Assembly (NCBI GenBank): GCA_964017155.1
Contig: OZ024855.1
Span: 57,207,435 to 57,271,434 of the forward strand
Source: Oasisia sp. SBJ-2009
Lineage: Eukaryota; Annelida; Polychaeta; Sabellida; Siboglinidae
DNA length: 64,000 bases
Direction of reading: 5' to 3'
Position 1 is the first letter of the stretch, and each line of letters begins with the position of its first letter. This document shows positions 35,671-46,134 of the stretch, one piece after another. The position numbers and the translations under genes are program-made. Below the pieces are notes generated by a model. That model was not told the DNA's origin. It worked only from the letters and a program-made list of their open reading frames with translations, and searched no databases.

Positions 35671-35769
35671 AGATCACGCGGATACCAAACAAAAGCCGGC
35701 AAATGTCACCAGACTGTCTTCTCGGCGTAGTTCCGCAGCCGACCGACAGTCGGTTAAGCGAGACTAGTG

Positions 35770-35900
35770 TTACATGCGATGTTTAGGACATTTATTGGTC
35801 ATTATATTGGGATTCAAACCAGTCGTGTATCCGTCTTCAAATAGGAACGGGTATTTGCGCTGTTCCCACGACTGACGCAGTAGTGACTCGCGAAGTAAAT
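35770..35900 (-). repeat. Interspersed repeat D, minus-strand copy
   Basis: The minus strand reads CTACTGCGTCAGTCGTGGGA, ACAGCGCAAATACCCG, GAATCCCAATATAATGACC and ATCGCATGTAACAC. Other copies are at 28583-28700, 37285-37468, 47690-47848 and 62348-62466. Confidence 0.75.
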
Positions 35901-35992
35901 TGCTATAATTGCATTGTTCGACTCCACTCAATTCCCAGCTTTACGGAAACATCCGGCAAGTGATATAGTAGCGTAACACAACGATCCCTGGC

Positions 35993-36330
35993 TTGCATGC
36001 ATGAGTGCACCCAAATTCGTCGATTTAGCTAGCTCACTTGGTAGAGACTTGCGTGGATGAGTGTACCCAAATTCGTCGATTTAGCTAGCTCACTTGGTAG
36101 AGACTTGCGTGGATGAGTGCACCCAAATTCGTCGATTTAGCTAGCTCACTTGGTAGAGACTTGCGTGGATGAGTGCACCCAAATTCGTCGATTTAGCTAG
36201 CTAACTTGGTAGAGACTTGCGTGGATGAGTGTACCCAAATTCGTCGATTTAGCTAGTTCACTTGATAGGGGATTGCGTGGATGAGTGTACCCAAATTCAT
36301 CAATTTAGCTAGTTCACACTGGTAGAGGCT
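35993..36330. repeat. Six-copy 56-bp tandem repeat containing a tRNA-type A box
   Basis: Units start at 35993, 36049, 36105, 36161, 36217 and 36273, exactly 56 bases apart. Each contains TTAGCTAGCTCACTTGGTAG, close to the tRNA D-arm/A-box sequence TTAGCTCAGTTGGTAGAG. Divergence rises towards the last copies. There are no unique spacers, so it is not a CRISPR array. Confidence 0.92.
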
Positions 36331-36395
36331 TTAGCCTTATGCGCTTCGTTTTAAAATCAAACATCATCAACTCGAGTCCCGCACGTTGTTTTCTT
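36285..36395 (+). ncRNA. tRNA-like (SINE head or pseudo-tRNA) adjoining the A-box array
   Basis: The last array unit runs on into GGTAGAGGCTTTAGCCTTATG, then TCAACTCGAGTCCCGC (36367-36382), which resembles a B box and T-arm. Spacing between A-like and B-like boxes is about 50-60 bases, near that of a tRNA. No acceptor stem was found, so it is a tRNA-derived relic. Confidence 0.5.
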
Positions 36396-36639
36396 CACAT
36401 TTCCATCCCCAAAAAATTGTAATCCTAATTTTTAAATGCAGTGGTGCACTTTTTTAAAATAGGTTTTACATTTATTTAATTATTATTTTTTAAATGATGT
36501 ATGTCGCAGCTACATTGATTTAATTTATTTTGTGTACAGTTTGGTCGATATAACACACTAAAACATTTTGTATCACTTGACCAGAGCATTCATGTAGTCA
36601 TCGTCATCATACTGTCGGTCGCGAAGCGACAAAGACTGC

Positions 36640-36915
36640 TTCCATCACTTGACTGTTGCTCTCCATTTATCTCTCTGCTGTGAGAGTGATGTCCAGGAGT
36701 CGATCTTTATGTCTCTCAGCTTCAGGTTTCTCTTGATGGTATCTTTGAACCGGAGACGAGGGCGCCCTCTCTTTCTGTGACCAGAAGACACTTGGGAGTA
36801 GAGAACCTGCTTTGGTAGCCTGTCTGGTGACATCCTCATGAGGTGTCCAGTCCACCGGAGATTCTTTCTGATCAGAAGATCTTCCATAGATGGCAGCCCT
36901 GTCCGTTCGAGTCAA
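36640..36915 (-). mobile_element. LINE C-terminal fragment
   Basis: The minus strand reads RKNLRWTGHLMRMSPDRLPK, then KRGRPRLRFKDTIKRNLK and QQRDKWRATVK. The LRWxGHxxRM and GRPRxRxKD pattern marks the tail of many invertebrate LINE proteins. Confidence 0.8.
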
Positions 36916-37318
36916 AACTATTGATTTTTTTGTAGTTGCTAGTTGAATTTATTTTGGTACTTATTTAATTATCTATACAATGGTGTGACTGTTGTATTGT
37001 CTCGTGTAGGTGACATATTGATAATATTGATATTCTGAACATCATCAGAAATAAATGTATTGATATCAACTTCAATCTGATCACTGGGCTGGCTAAGTGT
37101 AGTGGAGGTACATAACTCAATTTTTTATAACCAATAATAACCAGAACAAAATATAAATATTCAATAAAAATATATTGTATATAAACCGACTCATCTTCGC
37201 AAGCCAAGACTTTGCTATGCAAAACTGGCACGCGAAGTTCGGATGTTAGTTGACTCAGTAGTAATAATTGATTCCGTAATTCCCGACTGCTTCACCCGTG
37301 AATACCTGCCCCAATTGT

Positions 37319-37468
37319 ATGACAATCGACTCCTCGGAATCACAATGTAATGATGCGTTTGCCGAATTGCACAAGCAACTGAACGGTTTCGTGTATTCCA
37401 ATATGGGCTTCTACATCCCAACTAGTGGAAGGAAGGCTGTCAGCCAGTGTTTCTACTGGCTGAAATGA
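37319..37468 (+). CDS. Small conserved ORF in repeat D (49 aa)
   Basis: Reads MTIDSSESQCNDAFAELHKQ, then NGFVYSNMGFYIP and TGA. Unit 3 has a related open frame (IIDSSAFQGNDAFAQSQKQL, GFVYVNM; 47630-47848), while unit 1 is broken by a frame change after CNDAF. Persistence in two of three units may reflect recent duplication rather than selection. Function unknown. Confidence 0.25.
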   Translation: MTIDSSESQCNDAFAELHKQLNGFVYSNMGFYIPTSGRKAVSQCFYWLK

Positions 37469-37942
37469 TGAAGTCAGCAGCAGCCATCCATGGGATCCGA
37501 GGGTGGGCCTACTTCGAAAATTAACTACTACAATTGTTTTGCATAACAATTATCAGCAAATAGGCTTATTGTTCATTGGACATTTCCAATACATCAGTAT
37601 CAGAAAGATTTCGGTTGTCTATGCAATACGTTTCTGTGAAATTATGAATTATTAGAGATTCTAAAATTGCCTGACAGCACCATTCTGATCATTAAACCAC
37701 CCGTAATCCACACCCCACCAGGTCGAAATTTGAGTGGTTTAAGCCAAGGTTTAGCTTAAACCAGCTTGCTGCCTTTGACAAAAAGTTAGACCACTGGCCC
37801 AACCCTGGTTTAAAGATAAACTACGTGTACGCATACGGCTCTCGGGGTAATTTTACATCCATCTATCCGGTGTTTACTTTTATGTTCTCATTTTCTCTTT
37901 ATCGTTATATGATCTACTAATCTTGTGATTCTGATATGACAG

Positions 37943-38058
37943 TGCATGTGCATATATCTGGAAGAGACTGTCTGATGACATCTGAAGGATGGGATTACGA
38001 CGGAATGTGGGATAAGACAGTATCAGGTCGAAAATGCCAGAGATGGACGTTAAACACG
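37943..38058 (+). CDS. Kringle 2, first-half exon
   Basis: Reads GRDCLMTSEGWDYDGMW, then SGRKCQRW, with kringle cysteines 1 and 2 and the aromatic core. The donor is GTATGT in phase 0. The acceptor is unusual: the pyrimidine tract present in units 1 and 3 is missing, leaving only TGATATGACAG. The phase-1 start is still compatible with the preceding exon. If this acceptor is weak, kringle 2 could be skipped, but its second half alone would then not follow in phase (0 versus 1). Confidence 0.78.
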
Positions 38059-39009
38059 GTATGTCCGTGCGTTCATGTTAAGGAAAATTACAAGATTTAG
38101 AAACACCTTACACAGTAACTTGTGTTAAAGTAGGACTGCGTTAAGTATGAAAAGAGCAGGGTCATTCCATTCAAATCAGTTGCTCAAAACATCGCCAGAC
38201 TCCAATTGTTATAAAATTATGGAGATTTTCGTATTCATTATCAACACAAGGATAACATAAATCGTACTTTGACTTTTGATTCCCAAATAATATGGAAACT
38301 CTGCACTTTTTCTACAAATCCCATATTATTGCACATTATTCACTGAAATTATTGGGTTGAGCGAGCAATAATGTTAAGAGAATCAGAAAATTAAATATAG
38401 ACAAGCGACTAATTGGTGGTCTGGATATCAGCAGCTTATCGTTTTTTGATCGCATAAAGAATATCTTCTTCTGATTAAATTTAGTATATATGTATGTTGT
38501 ATGATCTCATTTAAAATGTCCACTGTTTAAATTGTTGATGGGGACATTTCTAACATTAACTGTTTTCATGGTTAAACTTTCAATGGTGTTGACCAAGGAA
38601 AGTTGAAAAGGAGATCAACCATGATATTTGTTACATATTCACAAACATCCAGAGTCAATCGCATCTGACTGTCACATGCCCTTTGACATACATCAGAGTG
38701 AGGTCAACACATAGGTTGTCACATACCTTTCATGGATGACGTAAAGTGTACTGCTACGTCCAAATGAATCACATGGGAAGAGCACACGTGATGACGTGGA
38801 TGGAGCGGTCAAGAGACTTGCAGCAAAGACCACGATTATAAGGGCGTGGCAATGAATTGCTATTACACAACAATCTATGTGGGCTTTTTGACAATATTAT
38901 TTTCGTAGCAGTGATTATATTTATTCAATTATTTATCTTCAAAACTAAACGTTTTGATTTTTGCTCGATAGTATTGTTGTAGGGATTTGTTTTGTTCTGC
39001 AGGTTTTTA

Positions 39010-39012
<3 letters not shown>

Positions 39013-39104
<92 letters not shown>
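39013..39104. repeat. (AT)n microsatellite
   Basis: Pure AT run within the kringle 2 intron. Confidence 0.95.
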
Positions 39105-39106
<2 letters not shown>

Positions 39107-39552
39107 AATAACACATCAATAAATATCACCAATTTCAACCGTAGCCCCATGTCCCCGGGTGACAGTTCGCCTTTTAAGTTATTTAACCACGAGTCTTTGC
39201 GGGTTTCTGAATATGCATAATTATGTTGCACTAATATCAATAAATAAAAGTGTATCGTATCGACCGTGGAATTAAGGTTGATGTCAACCGGAGAATTTTG
39301 CTGATTGCTTAGTTATCAATGTATTGAATTTGATTCAATAACATTTTATTTTGGTTACATGTACACGTTTGATAGTATCAGTGAAACCAGCGTGAGGTCA
39401 TTGTAAATAGTGTACATAATGTTATTATGGTGTGGATTAGGCTGCATGTAATTAATTGTTAAAAGAAACTGTGCACCATGTTTCCACGTTGATGTCGTTG
39501 CACAGCTTTTATCAACAGAAACTATGATCAAAAACACTTACGTCCCTATATG

Positions 39553-39554
<2 letters not shown>

Positions 39555-39641
<87 letters not shown>
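39555..39641. repeat. (AT)n microsatellite
   Basis: Second AT run in the same intron. Confidence 0.95.
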
Positions 39642-39644
<3 letters not shown>

Positions 39645-39681
39645 TGGTAAGCTATTGACCGTGCAGGCCCGATCGAACGAC

Positions 39682-40020
39682 CCGCGACGTTCCATCGACT
39701 GTAAATGTACATTATTGTAGACATTATGCTTTCATATTGACGGACATGTTATAAGATATGAGTATTTAACTATGTGTGAAGACGTAGCAGCCTCGTATGA
39801 TGCATACGGCGAGCTGTAGATGATTTTAAACATCCGTTCCGGCATCGAACCAGAACACCTGTCGTCTGGCCACCAGTCGACGTTCCATCGGCTGTAAATA
39901 TTATGCCTTCACATTGATGGACATATCAGACTGTATCCACATTTAGCTATGTGTGAGGCTTCGGAGTCATGTGAGTTCAACAGCTGATTGTAGGATGATT
40001 TAAACAAGCGTTCTGCAAGA
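39682..40020 (+). repeat. Two-copy tandem repeat of about 205 bp
   Basis: CGACGTTCCATCGACTGTAAA near 39684 recurs as CGACGTTCCATCGGCTGTAAA near 39888. Both are followed by TATGC(T)TTCA(C/T)ATTGA, GGACAT and TTAACTATGTGTGA-like sequence. Confidence 0.75.
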
Positions 40021-40325
40021 CGCTACGCATTTTACACACGCCAAGAATACGTAAAAGACGGCACAAAGACTCTAGTTGCGCTAGAGCGCCCTTCGTCGGA
40101 TTAGTTATTGTGGTACCTCTGGTTGTTAACTTTAAACAAGTAGTTTAAAATCCATGGATACCATTGTTAAGTGATTGTAAGCGCAATAGAAAGTACTGAT
40201 GTTGTAATTACTCTGACTACAAACAACCAATCTTTATTTTGGACGCAAACACCGTTCATATAATATGCATTATGTCCAAGGTGAAGAGTAAAATAAATAT
40301 AAATACACCTACCATTCCCTTTCAG

Positions 40326-40485
40326 CCGCACCGACACACCTGTCAAAAAGCCGGTAGACCAGGCACCTATTGTCGCAACATGAAAGGTGATGATGTACCG
40401 AAGGAATGCGGAAGGTCGAGGCCTTGGTGCTTCACAACGGATGGGTCGGTGAAATGGGAATATTGCGACATTCCGTCGTGTAGTG
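40326..40485 (+). CDS. Kringle 2, second-half exon
   Basis: Acceptor CCCTTTCAG, phase 0. Reads PHRHTCQKAGRPGTYCRNMK, then RPWCFTTDGSVKWEYC and DIPSC. All four expected cysteines are present plus the extra pair (HTCQK and KECGR). It ends AGT G|GTGAGC in phase 1, ready to join the EGF exon. Confidence 0.9.
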
Positions 40486-41329
40486 GTGAGCACACAACAA
40501 CTTTCCTGAACGTTTCAAGTAGATTCACTTTGCAAGAAAACGGCTTGAAGTGATCGGTTGAGGTTTCAGATTAGTTAAACTATTCACTGTGTATGCATTC
40601 AAAAGAATAGTTTACGAAATTGTACATTGCAGAACGAATTACTTCATGTTAGCTTAATCGGTTTAGTTATCAGGTGTTCCCACCTGTTTTTCACATAACA
40701 TGCTCACAGGTATATCATTTCTACCAAGACTAAAAATAATTAGTTAACTCTTGTTATCATCACCATTGTGCAGCTGTACTGCCAAATGATAGGGCGAAGA
40801 CCTTAGCTTACTGCTTACAAGACGGCCTGTCTTGTGTAATCCTCTGCAGTGTTGCATCCTTGCAGTACTCGTCTAGTTCATCTCTCCATTATCTTGGCTG
40901 TCTTCATGTAGATCGTTACCCTTCTTAAGCATTCCAAGTCGTGATAACGATGTCCTTCAGTCCCTCGTATTCTAATGATATGCCCTGCTCAAGGTCACTA
41001 CAATCTTCTGACTTGTTCAGTAATATATGTGACCTTAGTCTTTTCACTTATCCAGTTGTTAGTGTTTCTGTTCCGGAGTGTTTCTTTTTTATTTATGCTG
41101 CTGTTATCGTTTTCTTTACCTGTTTGGGAGAAGAATAAGCGAAGCAAAGATGACTGAGATATTATCCGTCTGTCGTCAACCCTCTGGTTTCACAGGTCAG
41201 TATTCCGAATATGCTTCCGGATTGTTGCCGGAAACATCCTGTGCGACATTGTGTCTCCCTGTCGTGCTGATGATCTTGTTTTCTTGTTACTTTCTTTGTG
41301 TAGATGAAGTGCCATCGATCTGTCGGTGT

Positions 41330-41680
41330 ACATGTTTTCATTAGTTCAGTGCATACGTCTATCCCTGTTCTTGAAGCGAGATCAGCAATGTTTCTGAATC
41401 CAAGTTGGCTGATTATCGTCGAGTGCCTCAATCCATACGAGGGAATAGTTCAATACATACAGTTGATAATAAACACATCAGTTTGTAGTTCTCGAGAGTA
41501 TTCTTATTTCTCTTCTTGTAAATTGTCACCATCTTTGCGCTCTTCGTTTTTCAGATAGGCTTTTTGTGTTCATTATCTTGCTTTTAATGTATCGGTGTTT
41601 ATATAGTCGTTTGCCTGATGCTGTTTCATTCGTTCTTCTTGTAACTTATCTCGAGTACCTCTTTCGGATCTGCATAAATT
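41330..41680 (-). mobile_element. LINE reverse transcriptase fragment in unit 2
   Basis: The minus strand reads AKMVTIYKKRNKNTLENYK, LLSTV and STIISQLGFRN in mixed frames, resembling the LINE pattern xxxIYKKGxxxxxxNYRPISLLS and QxGFR. A related fragment lies at 53170-53420 at the same position relative to the exons of unit 3, so it predates that duplication. Confidence 0.55.
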
Positions 41681-41810
41681 AGGGTATTTTGTTTACTGTG
41701 TCATATCTCGGTGTAGAAATCCTACATCCTGCCTGTCTAGAGGATAATTAGTCTGTCTTGGCTTAATGCCTGCGTTTTGTTTTACTTTCAGCAAGTTCTT
41801 TGATTCCATG

Positions 41811-42267
41811 ACGTTGTAGCGCTTAAATTTTTTCGGCGTTATAAACGTTTCGATTGACGTTTCTGCGCATGAGCGATAAATGTAAAATCATTAATGTGCA
41901 GCGAAAGGACATTGCATTTATAGAATAAATACTACCGGTCGTTCGCTAGGATGCATAACACCTCTCAGCAAAGTTATTTGTCGCAAATTAACACGAAGCA
42001 AACAAGTTTTGAGGCATGTTTTGACTAGTGACTAGTGCGCCATGATCCGTGACAGTGATTTAACAAACGTAATATGTTATTGTATCGAACGACTTTTTAA
42101 GCAACTCTTCACAGTAATCACAACAGGAGAGTTAACGAACAGCCCGTGGCATTAAACAATGCTTTGTCGTTTCGCTGCACGTTGATGATTTTTACATTTA
42201 TCGCGCATGCGCAGAAACGTCAATCGGAAAGTTTATAACGATGGGGAAAATGTAAGCGCGACAACGT
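41811..42267. mobile_element. MITE family C, complete copy
   Basis: The ends are inverted: ACGTTGTAGCGCTTAAATTT at the left, and a right end whose reverse complement is ACGTTGTCGCGCTTACATTT. Both are followed by CGTTTCTGCGCATG(A/C)GC and ATAAATGTAAAA. About 457 bases with no coding capacity. Partial copies are at 22985-23245 and 31459-31710. Confidence 0.85.
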
Positions 42268-42396
42268 TTTATTGTATGACTTCTTAGTTGAACTTCCTTG
42301 TGTTCTTCTTTCCTTTCTTTGTGATGATCCAGCATATTTATATCTACTCTGTGCGTTGCTTGTTGGTGGTATTCATGATTACGTTAGAACAGAGGT

Positions 42397-42398
42397 TT

Positions 42399-42453
<55 letters not shown>

Positions 42454-42480
42454 GGCGTGCGGGCGTGCGTGTGTGTGTGC
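42397..42480. repeat. (TG)n microsatellite
   Basis: TG run with GCGGGCG interruptions, in the intron before EGF 1. Confidence 0.95.
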
Positions 42481-42702
42481 CAGCGCGCGTGTCTGTATGT
42501 CTGCTTGCCTGTGTAAATAATATCAATAATGAAAGAGCAGTATTATATGGGAGTTAATTTTAGTATAAAACAACGCACGCATAAAGATAAAGTTCAAACT
42601 AAGTTTTTGAACGGTTGATTTATAACGGAATTGTTGGAAGGTTTCAGTTTTTGATATACAGTATACAGTGTATGTCATTGATATTTTCGAAAACGTGTTT
42701 AG

Positions 42703-42813
42703 GTATCTGCTTGTCAAATCCATGTGAAAATGGCGCAACCTGCGAGATTGTGGCTAAACAAGGCTATATTTGCAAGTGCAAGGATGGTTTTACAGGAAGT
42801 ACTTGCCAGTCAT
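42703..42813 (+). CDS. EGF-like domain 1 exon
   Basis: 111 bases, phase 1 at both ends; acceptor TTTAG, donor GTAAGT. Reads CLSNPCENGATC, then GYICKCKDGFTGSTC: six cysteines in EGF spacing with the CxCxxGFxGxxC ending. There is no DxDE start, so it is not the calcium-binding type. The spliced junction with kringle 2 restores a Gly codon. Confidence 0.9.
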
Positions 42814-43237
42814 GTAAGTTATATTTTAATAAGTGTAATACATGTTTGATCTTAATAAGAGAGGTACCCACTACACTACTGATGCATCAGAGACAATTAA
42901 TTGCTAGCGTTATCCTTTTTACATAGAATACCATGCATTTTCCCATCTTTCTGATGTGACACTAGCCAACGATGAGGTTTTGTGGTTATTGAAAAGTGTT
43001 GGTATAAATATTCCATCAAGTTGCTGACGTGTGCTTATTCTATGACTATACGACATAACTTATCTATACGCAAAACCGTTTTTCATTTTTAAATTACCTG
43101 AGGTTCTGAAAGTTAACACAGTTCCTAACATCCCAAGTCCGTCCTTCCTACCCTGACGATGTAGAGCCAGGAGTAAATGGTAATTACTGTTAAAATTAAT
43201 AAATTATAAAATACACTAGAAATAGTTTACATATGCC

Positions 43238-45688
43238 TTAAAGTGAAAAAAGGCTACAGTTTAGTGTTATGCACCTAAAAGAGTTTACACTAGCTAATCA
43301 TTTGCATCTACAATCCAATTTTTCACCTTAGTGGTTACCTCAGAAAGTGGTCTTAAAGTGGGAAAATCTAGCTAAATCACCGACACTATGAACCGGCCCA
43401 TCTTGGACCTTGCAACCAATCACAACCCAGCAGTTTGGAAAAGTAATACGTCAGAGAGTCGTCTGCTGGTTCAGCTGTCATAACAGAGAGCCAAGCGGTA
43501 CGCTAAAAGTTGCCTTACGTCGGTTTACAACGAAATCGCGACATCAATATGCCACACTGTTCCTCAAACGCTTATAGTAATAGTACAGTGAAAGACAGTA
43601 TCAGTAAGATGTCTTCTTGTTAACCTATGAATCGAGCAGAACTGAAACAGTGGTTCGGTGGATTCGTTTGGACAGTCACAGACACAGCGCGGATCCTAGA
43701 CGACCCGATTTGATTGACCTAACCATCAAAACGACCACCAACAGCCGCCAAACTTCTCCTCACATATCTTACATACATATGCATACACTACATTATGTAA
43801 TAAAATCTCTTGCATTCCTCTGACGAAGAAAATTCACACACAAAAACGCGCAGACCTCGAGTACAACTTGTTCGGCCGCTCAGCGGTACCGTAAAATCGC
43901 TTTTAAAAGCTTTACACAAAATTGTTTTACTTCACACGCGCGAAATAGTTTAATTACTTATAAATAATATAATAATAATAATTAATTATTATCATCACTA
44001 TGATTTGCAGGAAATGATAAGTTTTATTATTTTTATATTGATATTTTATTTTTATAATTGTTCATATATGTTTCTAGTATATTTGTTTTTTTTCTTCTGG
44101 TGTGTATTTGTTGTTTAGCATTTTAATGTATGTAAAACGCCATGAACAAGTTTAAATTGGATGTGGCGCTATAATAAATAAACAAACAATTGTTTTTATT
44201 ATAATATAATATTTTATTTATGTAGCGCCACATCCATAATTGTTTGTGGCGCTTCACAAAATAATGCTATTAAAAATACAATAAAGAGAAAACTACTCAA
44301 ATAAAGAGAAAACTACTCACATATTTAAAAATAAATAATGAAAATACATGTTTCTATATCATTAACTAAGCTGACCTATCAGTCATAAATAAACATACAA
44401 ATTACATAACAACAATTGAAATAAATGAATATAAAAGTATGGTTAATAGTAATAAATAATTAAAGTAGTAAAATAAGTACGACGTAATAATAATTTTTAT
44501 TCAGCACATACACAACCATTATGCATAAGAACATATTACTGAAGTTATTTGTTCTACTCATGAATGACATTTCCACCATCAGATATGTAATAATTATTAT
44601 TTTTGAACAAGACACTTTATTAATTATCGGAACAATAAATCTCTAAAATGTAAAAAGGAATATGAATATATGGGAAATATTATGGTGGTAGAAAAAGAAG
44701 GATTTAAAAACAGTAATATTAACATGTTATTGTTTTAGTTATTATTGTTAAAACATCGCTTATGTAATATAAGCTTGCATGCTCGCAGTACACGCGGGAT
44801 GTTTATAGAAATATTGATGAAATAAACAATGTGACTTCATTGAAAAACACGTAATTTCCTTTTTCTTTTATAACTAATAGGCAATTTTGGATAATTATGC
44901 AGACACATGTATTTTTAATATTTATTTTTAAATATTACCTGTGGGTAGCATTCTTATTATTGCATATACTTTAATAACAGTATGTTGAATAGAAGAGAAG
45001 AGAATTGTGGATTTGGCGCTATATAAAATAAACTAATAAAATTATATATTTGTATATTAAATTGTTATTTTTTATCAACTCTATTAGACCCATATCACCA
45101 AAGCGTTGCCTTAGTTTGCCGTTTAACATTTTCTGTAGATCATAGTGATGCAGCTAATTATTATTATATTATTTATAATTAATTAAACTAATTCGCGCGT
45201 GCGAATGCAGTAAGGTTAATAAATATTCGCGCGCCATCTAGCGGTATTTTGTGTAAAGCTAACTTATAATAGCGAGTTTACGGTAGTCGAAGTTGTCGAG
45301 TTGCCGTTCGCCAAGATTTGCGTTTCTGTTATGAATTTTCTTCGTTAGACGAATACAAGTGATTTTTTTTTTTGTAATGTAGTGTATGTATATGTATGTA
45401 AGAAATGTGGGGAGAAGTTTGGCGGCTGTTGGCGGTCGTTTTCGTGGTTAGGTTAGAAAGTAACAGATAATAATATGCATGCACAGTTCACGCCGACCAA
45501 GAAGACTCTCTGACGTCATTTTGTTTCTAAAATGGCGTAGTCTGTAGACTTTCTATGTCTATGTGTTTTACATTTTTTTCCTGGTAAACCACTGACGTTA
45601 AAAATATGATTGTTGTTGGAAGTTGTTACTTTTTATTCACTCTGTTAATCCCATATGATCCAAACATTGACTTTGTTTTCCCTTTAAA
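43238..45688. mobile_element. Large foldback THAP (P-like) element, copy 2
   Basis: The termini match the TIRs of 2977-3812 (GCACCTAAAAGAGTTTACAC; AACCACTGACGTTAAAAA). Inverted homology goes much deeper: about 43238-44025 pairs with about 45130-45688, including CGACCACCAACAGCCGCCAA against its reverse complement near 45418-45448. A THAP-like start (MPHCSSNAY at 43549) sits in the left arm. The interior (44100-45050) has SINE/LINE-tail-like GTGGCGCTATAATAAATAAA strings in both orientations. No transposase core is present. A possible ATATGC flank occurs on both sides. Confidence 0.78.
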
Positions 45689-45699
45689 AGATATGCGTT

Positions 45700-45975
45700 T
45701 AAATGAGACGTAAAACAAATTTAAGTAGGCCTATAAGGCGCAGACTGTCTGGCAGGCCCACAGCCCATAACGTTCTCAACTGTGGCGTGCTAGTCTCAGG
45801 AGACGGCTTTCGGCGGAGTTGGTTTGCATGCATCAGTGGCCAGACGGTGGCATTTCTTGGCGATGTAGTGCAGCTGGAAATATGCAGCCTGACTTGTACG
45901 AGCAACTTGCACCGACACGTCCAGCCTACTACCCAAAAAAAGCCGATGTCTCGTACTCTCGGCCGAGGGGTTATG

Positions 45976-45976
<1 letters not shown>
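45700..45976. other. GC-richer stretch, no supported gene
   Basis: Long frames on both strands run into the adjacent AC microsatellite. The part before it (GRPTAHNVLNCGVLVSGDGF) shows no family. Confidence 0.3.
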
Positions 45977-46023
<47 letters not shown>

Positions 46024-46026
46024 ACG

Positions 46027-46065
<39 letters not shown>

Positions 46066-46134
46066 GCACGCACGCACGCACACACGCACACACGCACACA
46101 CGCACACACGCACACACGCACACATGCAAACACA
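45977..46134. repeat. (AC)n/(ACGC)n microsatellite
   Basis: Compound repeat with CACG interruptions. Confidence 0.95.

Larger units (their letters stand above)
37188..43230 (+). repeat. Kringle/EGF tandem unit 2
   Basis: The most complete unit: repeat D, kringle exons at 37943 and 40326, a LINE RT fragment at about 41330-41680, MITE C at 41811-42267, the EGF exon at 42703, and the post-EGF block near 42870. Intron sequences align with unit 1 (for example CAAATGAATCACA, GGTTGTCACA) and unit 3 (GAGCAGGGTCATTC). Confidence 0.78.

Noticed and set aside
35993..36330. Possible CRISPR array
   Set aside because: The 56-bp units are directly adjacent with no unique spacers, there are no cas genes, and the context is eukaryotic.
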